From NCBI GenBank assembly GCA_964020155.1, contig OZ026563.1, positions 1,856,048 to 1,920,047 on the forward strand: a stretch of DNA of 64,000 nt, written 5' to 3'. This document shows positions 1 through 48,885 of the stretch, one piece after another. Source of the stretch: Chondrilla cf. caribensis (Eukaryota > Porifera > Demospongiae > Chondrillida > Chondrillidae). The position numbers and the translations under genes are program-made. Position 1 is the first letter of the stretch. The number at the start of each line of letters is the position of its first letter. Under the pieces are notes generated by a model that saw nothing but the letters and a program-made list of their open reading frames with translations, did not search any database and was not told the origin of the DNA.

Positions 1-4
1 ATGT

Positions 5-153
5 CTACCTTGTGTAAGACCCTGGTATGCTTGGCCATCCGAACCTGTGCAAAGGGATTGTATGTGGATGTTCAAGAAGAAGGAACTGTTTCAGAATACT
101 AATAGATGGTGCCCTAGATGAACAATCAACTGGAGCATCACAGGGAGGTCCTA
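5..153 (-). CDS. Possible gene A exon 38 / C-terminal tail, partial
   Basis: An acceptor (TGTCTACAG) at 154-155 opens a frame in phase with exon 37 that runs to a TAG at 5-7, giving about 48 residues (GPPCDAPVDCSS... HRFGWPSIPGSYTR). It does not look like the LCPGxHxxxVRA half that should follow exon 37. It could be the true C-terminus, an exon with a donor at AAG|GTAGAC near position 7, or plain intron. Confidence 0.3.
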
Positions 154-250
154 CTGTAGACATCTGTGATACACACACCATAGCAATGGCCTGCACCTGT
201 ACAGTCTGAAACCATGTGAGCCTGCAGATGTAAGATATGGGTAGACTTAC

Positions 251-21093
<20,843 letters not shown>

Positions 21094-21194
21094 CTCACGA
21101 CAGTAGCTGAATTCAGTAGTTTCAGAAGAAGACTTGTTAGCAGTGCAGACCACTATCTCTCTCAGCAAACTATTTTGGGTAGTTTGAGCTCCAA

Positions 21195-21290
21195 CTGAGC
21201 AGATCCTTGAGGTGCTGCCTCATTTATACTGGCTCTAGCACAATTAGTAAGCTCAATATACGTACATTGATTAAATAACCACAGGAATGT
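21195..21290 (-). promoter_or_regulatory. Gene A core promoter with TATA box and upstream conserved block
   Basis: Minus-strand TATAAATG lies at 21221-21228, 130 bp before the ATG. The whole stretch from the ATG to just beyond the TATA (about 21054-21236) is identical to gene B's promoter except for one base by eye. About 46 bp upstream, 21274-21290 (plus-strand AATAACCACAGGAATGT) is also identical in gene B although the DNA between is diverged. It contains AACCACA (RUNX-type core) and GGAATGT (TEAD-type core). Confidence 0.65.
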
Positions 21291-23710
21291 TATGTATGTG
21301 GGGGCTTCTTCAACCCCAGAAGGTAGGGAATTCCTTGTATTAACAGAGTATATCTATATATACACTTACTGGAGATGTTGCTATAACTGATCGGGTGCAT
21401 CGTGAAGAATCTGGAACATACAAACATACAGCAAATTCCATATTAGGGCTGCAAGGCGTTCACTCCATAGGGAGCAAAACGGGTATGAGAAATGGATATC
21501 ATATAACTATTACTCATATTGGTGCATAACTTCCTCAAATTACCTTCAGTATGTACAGCGTGTGTAGATACATGGGAAGGGTACACATGACTGCAGGTAC
21601 ATAAGAGGTTTCCAAAGTACTGTATGTAGAAAATGTGAACATTCGAATACTATGTTCATTCATTAGGCTCTTCAACACCTAACAAATTTCCACAACGCAA
21701 TTGCAATTGTTAATCTCAACTTCTCACAACTAGTAGGTGCACACTATGGGATGATGGAGTATTTGGATCATTGATGTAGATGGTGACTTACTGCCTGTAT
21801 GTATAGTCATGTAATTACCAATTTGCACATAAAGTCCCTGTCATTTTTGAATTGTGTATGTTTTGCATGGTGAGCTACTGATTATCCGAAAGCCTATCCC
21901 AGCATATCATCTTCATCAACAAATCCAAGTGCACACATGTTCTATTATATCTGCATATTTTTATTTTATTATATATTTTGCAGTATATTTGGTATGTACA
22001 AAGAAATTCTATTTCGGTCCACCTTGTTCAACACAGATATTGATGTCACTTTTGCCAATCATTTAATATTCCACTAAATAGCACACTATCAAACGGCAAA
22101 CAACAACGTAAATGGCTCCATTTTAGGTACTACAAGGTTTTGCAGAAACTATTATGGAAGAAGCAAATGGTTGTCATTTCATTTGAAATGTGGTTTCAAA
22201 GAAGATTATCTGCTAGAATAGTGTAACACAAGTTTGTTAACACATGTACTGTACTACAATGGGATGTATCGTAGGAGCATCTGAGGATTTGTTTGATGGA
22301 CATCTGGATTTCCAATAGAATCGCAATCCAATAATATCAAATTACAAGTCAACAAAAATCATCTCAAAATACTGTAGTACAGTATGTATAGAGAGGGCTG
22401 TACAGTGTTTGTGCAAGTACAGTGCAAATTGTATACCTGTAATTCTGGTGTCTGTATATTATGTCAAGTGAGTCCGTGTGTGGGTGGGTGTGGGTGGGCG
22501 TGTATTGGTTTTTAATTATGCAGCCAAGTGTATGTGGGTACACAATTATGTGTGTGTGCACCGATAACCTCAAGGGTGCACAGCTGCTACTACATTTCTT
22601 CATACTTCACTACAACCAGGGCTTGGTACTAATAAACCACATAATTCTCCAAAATGAGTAAACTATTTCTAAACCATCTGTTGTCACTTAATACATGCTT
22701 GTGGGTAGGTTCATTGGATTCATGTGAATTCCTCTCCGGACACTTCATTGCTGAAATGAGGACCATTTTAAAGTAGGACATATTCCCATTGAGGGTCAAA
22801 GTCGGGGTTATCACTGCATTGTACCAGCAATTCAATATTCATGGAATTGGACCTTCTATTCCTGAAATCTTGCTCGCAGGCCAGCCACTGTAGCACATGT
22901 GTGCAAGGTTTCAGTACAGGAATTCCCACAGTAACACAGTTTGACAATGTAAACTTTCTCATATATACACCATTTGTATATGTGCGTGAATGTTGCTCTA
23001 AGGACAGTTTTTACACTCCCATACATATCACCATGTACAAGACATGGATCAGTGTCAGCAACACAGGAATTCTCTGCCAGTTCGACATATTGTCAACTAA
23101 AACTCCCAACAATACATCTACACGATACGTACTAACACAATTAAAACACTAATTTGCAATGATTACAAATTACAGCAAGTATGCAATGGAATCTTATTAA
23201 TCTTATTAATCCAACACCTCTATATTAAAAGTCAGCATTCCTTACAATCACAATCTCATCAACAGCGAGAGCAGTGTTTACAATTTAATAAGTTTTGTTC
23301 AAGTGTGTCAAAGGGGTTGTGGTTGGGAAAAAGCTAATATCCCATAAATTCTGCCGTTCTCCACTCGATGCCCAATACATACTCAGTGATGGGGACATAA
23401 CATCAAACGGATTAAATGTCATCCCACAATCAATCCATATAAAGTTAGTGTCAGTTGGTCACGGGTATCCTCGGAAACGGAGGTTGTCAATATGTGAAAA
23501 ATTAATGCTAGCAGTTATTAGGAAATAAACACTCATTGACAGGTGCGAGGAGCAACCTTAACCTTATGCTACAGGTATAATATCCTTGCCTAATGGTCCA
23601 TAATTCACCGGTAGACATACAGACTTAGACCTCCTGTTTTTGGGGAAATGATACTGCATGCTGGCTATGTATCTACCGCCTACTAGTCTTTTGCCTAATC
23701 AGCAGCCACA

Positions 23711-24231
<521 letters not shown>

Positions 24232-26220
24232 ACATGTACATTGCATGTGTGCATACATCTGTGAGTCTCAGACCACGATGGTCATACCTGGGTTCATGGC
24301 AACACATACTGGTTCAATTAAACCAATTCAAACCCTTACAAGTATTGCACTTGAGGAATGTCAGCAAACAAGCTCCAATAATTGGCCAAATTTCCAACTC
24401 CCGCTTTCTGAGTACATACACATAACACACACACACACCTGTATACACAGCAGCTGCTATGAGTTGATAATAACATATACATACCTTGTGGACCATACTA
24501 TGTACACATACAAACACGTTTACACTGCAATGAATTCCTCTAATTCAGCATCTAAGGCACATACATACACAGCTGTATCCACAGCCATAAGTTCCTGTTA
24601 ATGAGAATATTATTCACACTTATACATGGTATTGTGCAATCTCGAGTAACTGTTACTATATGGACAACACATACATACTACATGGACCACACTACATATA
24701 CTGTGCACACATCAACATCTACATACAAATGTACAAAGTACTTTGCTGGACACATGTATTATGACATGAACCCCATCAAATAACTAGGAGAAACTGTTAC
24801 ATCAAGTGGAGACTCTACATCTGTCTGTCTGTCTGTCTCTCCACCTACAATTATTCCGTGCACTAATATGCACACATTCGCATTAGATTTCCAACACCTT
24901 TAGTGGTTCGTTTGGGGTGTGTGAACAAATCCTAAATTTGGTTTGAGGAGTCTGTTGTCACAGCACTTATAAGACATGAAGCCTACGTCCAAAGCCCACT
25001 TTGAAACAGATATTGCTGTATCACAGAATACATAGTGACCATTGGGGAACCACATTTGACTTTAAATTGATAAAGAAAGCCGATCACCACCTGTATTGTT
25101 GGGGGGTATTTCAATTTGCTATTGTGTACCTACAGCTTCATAGGAACAAAGCAGTAAACTTATATAAGCACTGTCAGGTTCCATTCCGTACTTAATGCGC
25201 AGGTGTGTGTCGACCTTGTAGAGGTCATTGGTCAGTCATGCAGGTAGTGTGTAACTAGGTGGCAATGATGACAACTACTACATCAACAAAGGAGATATTA
25301 TTGTGTTTAAAGTGTCAAATTGGAAGACGGGCCTTTCTTCATGTGAAACCTTGGTTCCTGTTAGAATTCCACTGGATTAAGGTTAGATCAGAGCGAGTTC
25401 ATCAACTTAGATAATTAGGAATGTAGGACCTCTGTAATGGAGTCACTTCATGTTTGTGATATCATCATGTGCAACGCCTTGGTTCTGAAGGTATTCAGTG
25501 TACACTGATCCGGAGGCTAATCACAAAGTATGCAGACAAACACAGTTGATGTACATAAACTGTTACATTTGTACAAACCATAAATACATATCATGTATGG
25601 ATGCATATAATACACATACGTATGCTGAATACCAACACATTAACTTATATTGATACAGCCCAATAAGAAATCATGCAGGGACACACAATCCGTTGGCCCA
25701 TCCAGTAACAGTCTTGAGATTGATGCTCACAGGATAGAGGTCAGACTACTCACATTACATGCAGTGATCACCACATGCCTGGACAGCACAGAGGAGCCAG
25801 AGGGACTAGGCTCTAAGTGTTTAAAACATACCTACAGTGTCCCTGAAGCCAGAGAAATGTGTCACAGTCCAGACAATACACACCTGGTGGATGACACCAA
25901 CATAACTGCATCAGGTGAGTCACCACACAAGGTGAGGTCAGATGTCACCTAATTAATTAGATGTAGATTTCATGTAGCCTCAACTTCTGGAGCAGAGAGC
26001 ATGCAGAGAGTAAAAGGCGCCATTCAGCCAACATTTGTAATTAATTTTTGAGAACTTTGTATAGTAATTGGTGCATGTATGTACGTAAGCAAAACATGGC
26101 ATTGTGCACATTGAAATCTAATTACTGTATCAACTTTCTTCTAAATAGAATTAATTTAGTACAATGTGCACATGGCAATCAATATACAGGTGTATAGCTG
26201 AAGTGATTGAACAACTCACA

Positions 26221-26277
<57 letters not shown>
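26221..26277. repeat. (CA)n microsatellite
   Basis: Pure CA tract of about 57 bp in intergenic DNA upstream of gene A. Confidence 0.9.
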
Positions 26278-26279
<2 letters not shown>

Positions 26280-28579
26280 ACACATGCACAACACACACAC
26301 AGACATGTAGTTACCATAAAAGTGTAATGTTGATTGTGAGATCAATGTTGTTAAAGGTCAATGTGACAGCACTCTGTAAAGAAGAAGGCCAAGGTACATT
26401 GCCGGTGATGTCAGAGATACAAATGCTTTGAACGAAAGGCTTACAGAACTATCAATTCTTCAACAACAAACAACACTTACTTCTGTTACAGAGGCAAAGA
26501 ATCACCAGTAGTACTTTAATGAGTGGGCAGGTGTCTGTTAGATGGTCACCTCAAACACCCACCTGTATCAATAGCCTTCCTACACCTTCCTGTGAAGCCC
26601 TTGATAGTCGATGAACACAATAACAAACATTAGTTACAAGACTATAGTGTCATTGTATTCATCCTTACTTGTACACACTAAATTCCGTACGGCACCATGT
26701 GCAATGTCACATCACATTAATAAAATACTCCTCTCTGATATTCTGTTCATCAACACTTCATTCACCACAAGTTGTGTTAAACTTAGCAACAGAATCTAAT
26801 TCACTCCAAGAACAAAACCAGTTATATTACACAGATTGATACTGTATGTACTAAATAAGTTTTATACTTACTTGGTACATATCAGCTGAGCTCCACTTTA
26901 ACTCTTGGTGGGATCCTTTACAATAGCTAGGAGCTCAGGGTGAATATGAATCATAAGAGGTGCATATACATTAAGGCCGTAGGAGGCATTTGAAAAGTAG
27001 TAAGGCCATAAAAATAATTTTCCGCCGGCTTCACTCGCAATAACTCACACGAACATACTGCATACCATTTTGTAAACTGTTACGAATTTATTACAATCAA
27101 TGTGCCCTGCTTATCCACGAATTCTATAACATAAGGGTTGATTACATCATTACGACATATGAATTCTGATGTATTCAGAAGATGGCAAAAGTATAGATAC
27201 TTGAAAAGTGGTAAGGCCAACACCTTACCAGCCGCACCGCTTCCTACAGCCTTGCATTTAGATCAAACACACAACTTTTCTGGTTACAGCACAACTAATT
27301 CATACTGCATGACAATAATGCAATGTTATCTATCTGCGTATATGTAGGTGCATGATTGTGAAATACATACATCTGGTGTAATATTATGTATTGGAAATTA
27401 CGTATATCTAGTACTCAACACATATTGCATAATTCGCACAGGTCTTACTAGGTAGTAATAACAGCAATGATTTCATCATTATATCAGATGTGCATGGGAT
27501 TGCCATGTACGTAGCTTGTACTGTGGTTCTGACATGGAGCCTATTTCAAAGAACACTCTTGATAAACAATGATATGCTCAGAGGACACCTTTGAAATACC
27601 AAAAAAAAACGATTTTTATCTTGCTATTTCATCTTTACCTTGGAGTCATCCATGGATCAAAATGGCTGACCGAGTGTGCGACTACAGAGCCAATATGAGT
27701 CTGCATTAATTTTTTGGTCCATAAATAACTATTTTTGATAGTGTGTGAAGGAATTTATTCCCTGCAAAATAGTTTTGATACAACAAACTAATGCATTAAT
27801 TCAGTGATGATAATAATTTATGGTGAAGACTTATATTATGCATATAATATGCGCAGAATGTCAAACGTTCATCTTGCTAATAGGAAAAGTGCATGACGTA
27901 CAGTAGCAGATCAGGAATATGGAATCTCGTTTCAACAGGGAAAAACGATGCAATGGTCCAGGTACGTACATACAGTACAAAGTGCCACTCTCCCTGAGGT
28001 GGTGGTGGTGTGATTGAGAGTAAGTGACGCACTCCCAGGTAATTTGCTTTTCTGAGGTCCTAGATGGGCTCTGGGGTCAAGGATGATAGGTCAGAGGTCA
28101 AAGATTTAGGTCCCACAGCAAATGACCGGACTGGGGATGCAGGTGACTTGATAATGTTCCTTCAACACTAGATTTATCTCTGACATTGGTACATGGTCCG
28201 CATCATGTTGGAATAGGCTTACAACTGATCCATATTATACTGATAGATTCTTGGTCGATTTAAAAGGTGCATCAGTAATAATATCAATACACACCCTTTT
28301 AATACTGTCTATAATATATCTTTATATAATCATATCATATTGCCTTCATACAACCATTGATGGGGAAAAGTAACAGCAAATGGGTTTTAATGTGAAATAA
28401 TTGGTTGAGCTTGATAAAGTACAAGATAACAGCAATATACACATTATTACACACAAGTTAACAGTTTAAATTCATAATGAGAAATCAAAGGGACACTGAA
28501 AATTCCACTATAGGTTGAAAATCCACTAGCAGTTTTGAGTACACAGTGTACATATGCATATAACAGACCAAGAATAATT

Positions 28580-28585
28580 TTTAAT
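28580..28585 (-). terminator. Candidate poly(A) signal of gene B
   Basis: ATTAAA on the minus strand about 70 nt after the TGA of gene B exon 28. It is only a hexamer match in AT-rich DNA, supported by its position after a terminal exon. Confidence 0.35.
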
Positions 28586-28655
28586 TCATTTAGAGATAAA
28601 CATATTCGTGTAATGGTTACAGCAATATCCAATTTGGTGTGTGGCTTGCAATAGA

Positions 28656-43959
<15,304 letters not shown>

Positions 43960-44059
43960 CTCACAACAGTAGCTGAATTCAGTAGTTTCAGAAGAAGACT
44001 TGTTAGCAGTGCAGACCACTATCTCTCTCAGCAAACTATTTTGGGTAGTTTGAGCTCCA

Positions 44060-44154
44060 ACTGAGCAGATCCTTGAGGTGCTGCCTCATTTATACTGGCT
44101 CCAATGCTAGATCTATTAATTGAGTCATATAGATCAAAATAACCACAGGAATGT
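44060..44154 (-). promoter_or_regulatory. Gene B core promoter with TATA box and upstream conserved block
   Basis: Minus-strand TATAAA at 44089-44094, 130 bp before the gene B ATG. The same 17-bp AACCACA/GGAATGT block lies at 44138-44154, 44 bp upstream of the TATA. The 5' untranslated segment matches gene A almost base for base. Confidence 0.65.
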
Positions 44155-44908
44155 GAGTGCTCACTTTGCATGATGCTATGAAGGTCTGATACAGCAATAG
44201 GAGCTATCAGCCATTATACAGTAGCTGTGCGAGTGATTTTTACCCTCAGTAGTATAGAGGGTCCGCTACACTGCTAAAGCACTATGCATAACTTGAAATT
44301 TCACGATTATGATTACACGAATTGGACCAAAATGTAAAAAAACGACAAAAATAAAACTTCACAAGAATTTCTGAACAAATATCAAATATTATACTGCACA
44401 CTTCACAGAACATACTAGGCACATGTGTGTATCTGCACTATATTGCACAAGGTCACACTGCACATGGGTGTTGCTGTGCACATGGCTGATCGTGATCCAT
44501 GCATAACTTCAGTACAGGTATCCCAGTACTGTTACCCCACTGTGAAAATGAAACTGAATAAGGGAGTAGGGTCTGGATCAGGGAATGAGAGGATGCTGGG
44601 TGACTACTAGATAGCATGTGTACATGCATGCACACATATACACAGATTAACTGGTTCATCTTTGTGTCAATTAAGGAGCAACCGCACAACCACAGTATTA
44701 TTGAACAGATGTGTCTTAGAATATCTTAACTGAATTCAAACAAACAATACTGTAAGTGAGAGGTCAATTAGTATAGTACACTTTCACCATATTATGGTAA
44801 TAGGGGTGGGAAAAAAGCTAGCAGAATAATGGGAAACATGACAAGATGCCGTTAACACAAACAAAATACCACATGTACATATGCACGTACATACAGCTGC
44901 ACAAAAAT

Positions 44909-45290
44909 GCACTCGTTTTTTAGTTACATTCCAGAATTGTAGGATGCAGTAAAACACAAACAGAAAACACCACATTACAGCTGATAATAGACTCCTAATC
45001 TATCAGTTACATCCCAGAGTGACAGGAGGTAGCGGATAAAGTGCAAACACAAAAAAGCACTCGTTTTTTAGTTACATTCCAGAATTGTAGGATGCAGTAA
45101 AACACAAACAGAAAACACAACATTACAGCTGATAATTGACTCCCAATCTATCAGTTACATCCCAGAGTGACAGGAGGTAGCGGATAAAGTGCAAACACAA
45201 AACACCACATTACACCTGATAATTAATTCCTAATCTATCAGTTACATCCCAGAGTGACAGGAGGTGGTGAAATACAGTACAATCACAAAA
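44909..45290. repeat. ~148-bp tandem repeat, two full and one partial copy
   Basis: The motif ACTCGTTTTTTAGTTACATT recurs 148 bp apart (44911 and 45059), and TCAGTTACATCCCAGAGTGA occurs three times. Intergenic, upstream of gene B. Confidence 0.88.
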
Positions 45291-46318
45291 CACCACATGC
45301 ACCTATACACTTACAGCTGCTGATCAGCTACATAAATGCATACATCCCATAATACGGTTGTGTGTTTTCCAATGGTGCTGTAGATAACACAATTTAGGGT
45401 ACCTGTCAGGTACTATTGCTACTGTCCGACATACATACAATTATACGTATGTATGTACATCAACACTGTCTTCATGACAATACAGTGGGGCCTGGTTCAT
45501 TCAACAACATTTGCTTCTTGTGAAACATGTTGGATAAACCGTGTTGGATAAATCATGTGGCAGTGTCTACCACTCAGTAAAGGCACTTCACACTCGGTGA
45601 AGCACTTCACAAAGGAGCATTGGATAAATGAGTTTTCGGATAAATAAATGTTGGATAAGCAAAGTGTGTGATAGTATACCGCAGATTCTCTTTGTACAGT
45701 CTCTTCTTCTACACACACATGCAAGATGGATGTTGTATTGAGAAATTTCCCCAATTTACTCTAAATTTTGCTGTGCAACAGCCATCTAAAGGGAGTGTCT
45801 CTAGGGACAAGACTGGATTTTATGCATATGGAGGTGATATATCGCTGTTGGAATGTGTAGCATACGGCATATTTGTTAGCAGCTGTGTTTCCTGTTTCCA
45901 GTGAATTCTCATCAATCCCCCCCCCCCCCCACAGTCCACGAAGGAATGTGGTAAATAATCAAAATCACTTTTATGTACGCAAATGAAGTTGTGCACCGAA
46001 ATCGTGGTGGATGTAAGGGTGTGGTGGAGAAACCAGTGGTAGGTTAACAAAATTCTCTGTGCCAAATGTGTGGCATTTTAACAAGACTATAGTGTTCTTG
46101 GGTGTGTTGTGTGTGTATACGTATGTAAGTATTGGGTCTAAACTTGATCATAAGAGCTAACAATCTGTAATTTTTTACAGTATACAGTGGAAATTTTACA
46201 ATCTGATACCTTTACACTCCAATATCATTGTAATCCAACCACATTCTGAGGCATCCCTGTCATTAGAAAGTACACCACAAATCTTCCATGAAGTGAACCA
46301 TAGGTAGACGTTACTCAC

Positions 46319-46412
46319 AAAGTGGGTCATTAAGGTGTTAGTCTGTATCACGAGAACTACATTTGACCTCTCTCCATTGCTGAAGCATAGCTTACACGTC
46401 GTCCCTGCGCAG
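46319..46412 (-). CDS. Candidate isolated exon, unknown product
   Basis: A 94-nt open segment with good borders (CTTCACAG and TTT|GTGAGT) encoding CAGTTCKLCFSNGERSNVVL and about a dozen more residues. Only splice-like borders and openness support it. Confidence 0.22.
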
Positions 46413-47875
46413 CTGTGAAGTACGGCTGGAAATGTACATATGGTACATACAAAATAGGAGGGTACACACACCTGTAAATATGCTCATACATGTTCATACA
46501 GAACACACTGTACATGTACAGCAGGCCTACACATTATTCCTAATGGATTAAATGCAGCTGGAAATACAGAGAGCAATTGGGTATTTAAAGCTACAAACAC
46601 ACTAAGTGTGTGGTCTTCTCATAAACAAACATGAATTGTTCTTTATGAGTCTGTACACACACACTCTACACTCCCACACTTGATGGCGTGTGAGAGACTC
46701 AGAATTTGTCAGGCTACCACGTAATCACCACTACTTGTATACAGATCGATTTCAGTGATACAGTACTTTGCAACCAAATATGAATGGGAACTATTCTTTA
46801 GACAAACAGGCAAACCACAGATAAACACCCTGCACTGTAAAATGAGCATGGGAGAGGGCACTGAACCATGGCCAATTCCTCCGATAAAGATAGTACGTAC
46901 ATTCGCAGGGATATACTAATACAGGAGGAGGAATTCCCACATGGATGAAAGGTATACGGTCATGGTATGTGTGTCTGCTGTTGCTAAGGTCCCAGCTTAC
47001 TCCCTCACTTGACACTGAGTGAAAGACTGAGAGCCATGTCTGGTCACCTCATTGCTTCAATGTGGATTGATTTCGGGCACAGTATTCTGCTACTGAATAT
47101 GTATGAAAACTATTCCCTTGAATACAAAAGCAATGTATTGATATACATCAACACATAGCTCAGTTTTGTGATGTCAACTGAGATAGCATTATCAGAACAT
47201 TTTGCATGCACTGTTCAACATATTTCACAATCCGATGACCTTTTATGACATGTTGACCTTTGGAGACTGTGTCACTAAACACTACATAAAAATCACAATC
47301 TGACAACCTTCATAATCCGACATGCAATTTGCTGTCAGATTCTCAAAGATCCACTGGGCTGTATGTGAAATAAGTGTTGTTAAGTACACAGTATTTGAAA
47401 TGTCCCGTAGCTCACAGTCAGAAGTCTGTGGGTGAATAGCGACAACACAACCACCCAAAATTAAAAGACTATTTGGGATTTCAGGCCTCTCAACCAACCA
47501 TCCAGTACATGCACTCAACACCTTTCCAAACACTACTACATACAGACCAACCATACTATTTCTTTGGCTGCGCTCATGTAGTGGGTTCTACTGTATAGTG
47601 TTACAAATCTTAGATGCAATTAGATAAGATCCCTGAAATAATCTACACTGTTACTGTGGTGTCATGAGTTACAGTTCCGGTTGCATGCACACAATGTGGT
47701 CAGAGCAGAAGTGCAAGGCACTCAACAATCGATCAATGGAACCTTTTTTAGGGAGAGTCGAGGGGAGCACATGCTACGCTTTATAGACCCCTTGGTTTCC
47801 CTAATATGACATTGTGATCAATCACCTGCTGGTCTACACATGTACATGTGTATGTGTACGTGTATGTCAGTGTAC

Positions 47876-47997
47876 CTTCCCTGCTATTCACACCATACTT
47901 AAACAGTCCCATATTCTTCACACCGAATTTCCACCATCCATCACTCATCCTTTCACAATCACCATTTGTCTCTCCTGACAATTTCTTTGAAGGGACA
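47876..47997 (-). CDS. Candidate isolated exon, unknown product
   Basis: A 122-nt open segment between acceptor CATGTGCAG and donor GAAG|GTACAC. It encodes about 40 residues with a non-repetitive composition (SKKLSGETNGDCERMSDGWW, then KFGVKNMGLFKYGVNSRE). No family was recognised, and the phases do not join directly to the other candidate at 46319. Confidence 0.25.
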
Positions 47998-48695
47998 CTG
48001 CACATGCACTCACACAGGTCTAATATGTACGTATGACTTCATATTACATTCAAATTTGTGGTATGCAATTAATTAGATTGAATGTAATCAGATCAAAAGA
48101 AATCGCAGAAACACTTTAGGTGTCAGCTGCAGTGTGGAACTGGATCATACAAGTGTGACGGTATAATGAAGGCAAGTATTAGTGATAATTGCTGGCAGTT
48201 CACCTATCGTAACTGTCTGGGAAAAAGTATCACTTGAAGCTCGCCAACTGGTAATATGGGATATGTAGTGAATGTGGTGCACCTGAAATTGAATATTAAT
48301 TTTGTGAAACCTGCAAACAAAGTCTCACTCAAAATTATCATGCATACAGTATACATACTGTAACACTTTTGTGATTATACAATACAGATCACACAGTAAT
48401 CTCAATAAGAACCTGATAAGGTCAGTGGAATACATCATTGCCATCTGCAGAACACTATCTAAGTAACTTCCTATCATGATTTAAGAAAATAGTCAACAGA
48501 CATTGCCATATACCTTCATTTATGTCATCTACGTGATATGACATCACAAGTGTGCTAATTTGATAGTGACCAACAGCCAGCCTGTCCCGTCTCTGAGAGG
48601 TAGAGTTGCAACATGGATAGGCCTCCCACACTGACTGATATCAATGCCAATGTGTGGCTTGCGGCTCTTGTGTGGGTTCTGGCTTTGCCAAATAG

Positions 48696-48885
48696 TGTGC
48701 ATGTGTGCATGTGTGTGTGTGTGTGCGTGCATACGTGCATGTGTGTGTGTGTGTTGTGTGTGTGTGTTTGTGTGCGTGTGTGCATTGTGTGTGCGTGTGT
48801 GTGTGTGTGTGTGTGCGTGCGTGTGTCTGTGTGTGTTTGCTTGCATGTACGTGCGTGAGTGTGTGTGTGCATGTGTTCACATGTT
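48696..48885. repeat. Degenerate (GT)n/(GTGC)n repeat
   Basis: GTGTGT with GTGCGTGC and CATGTG interruptions in intergenic DNA. Confidence 0.88.
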
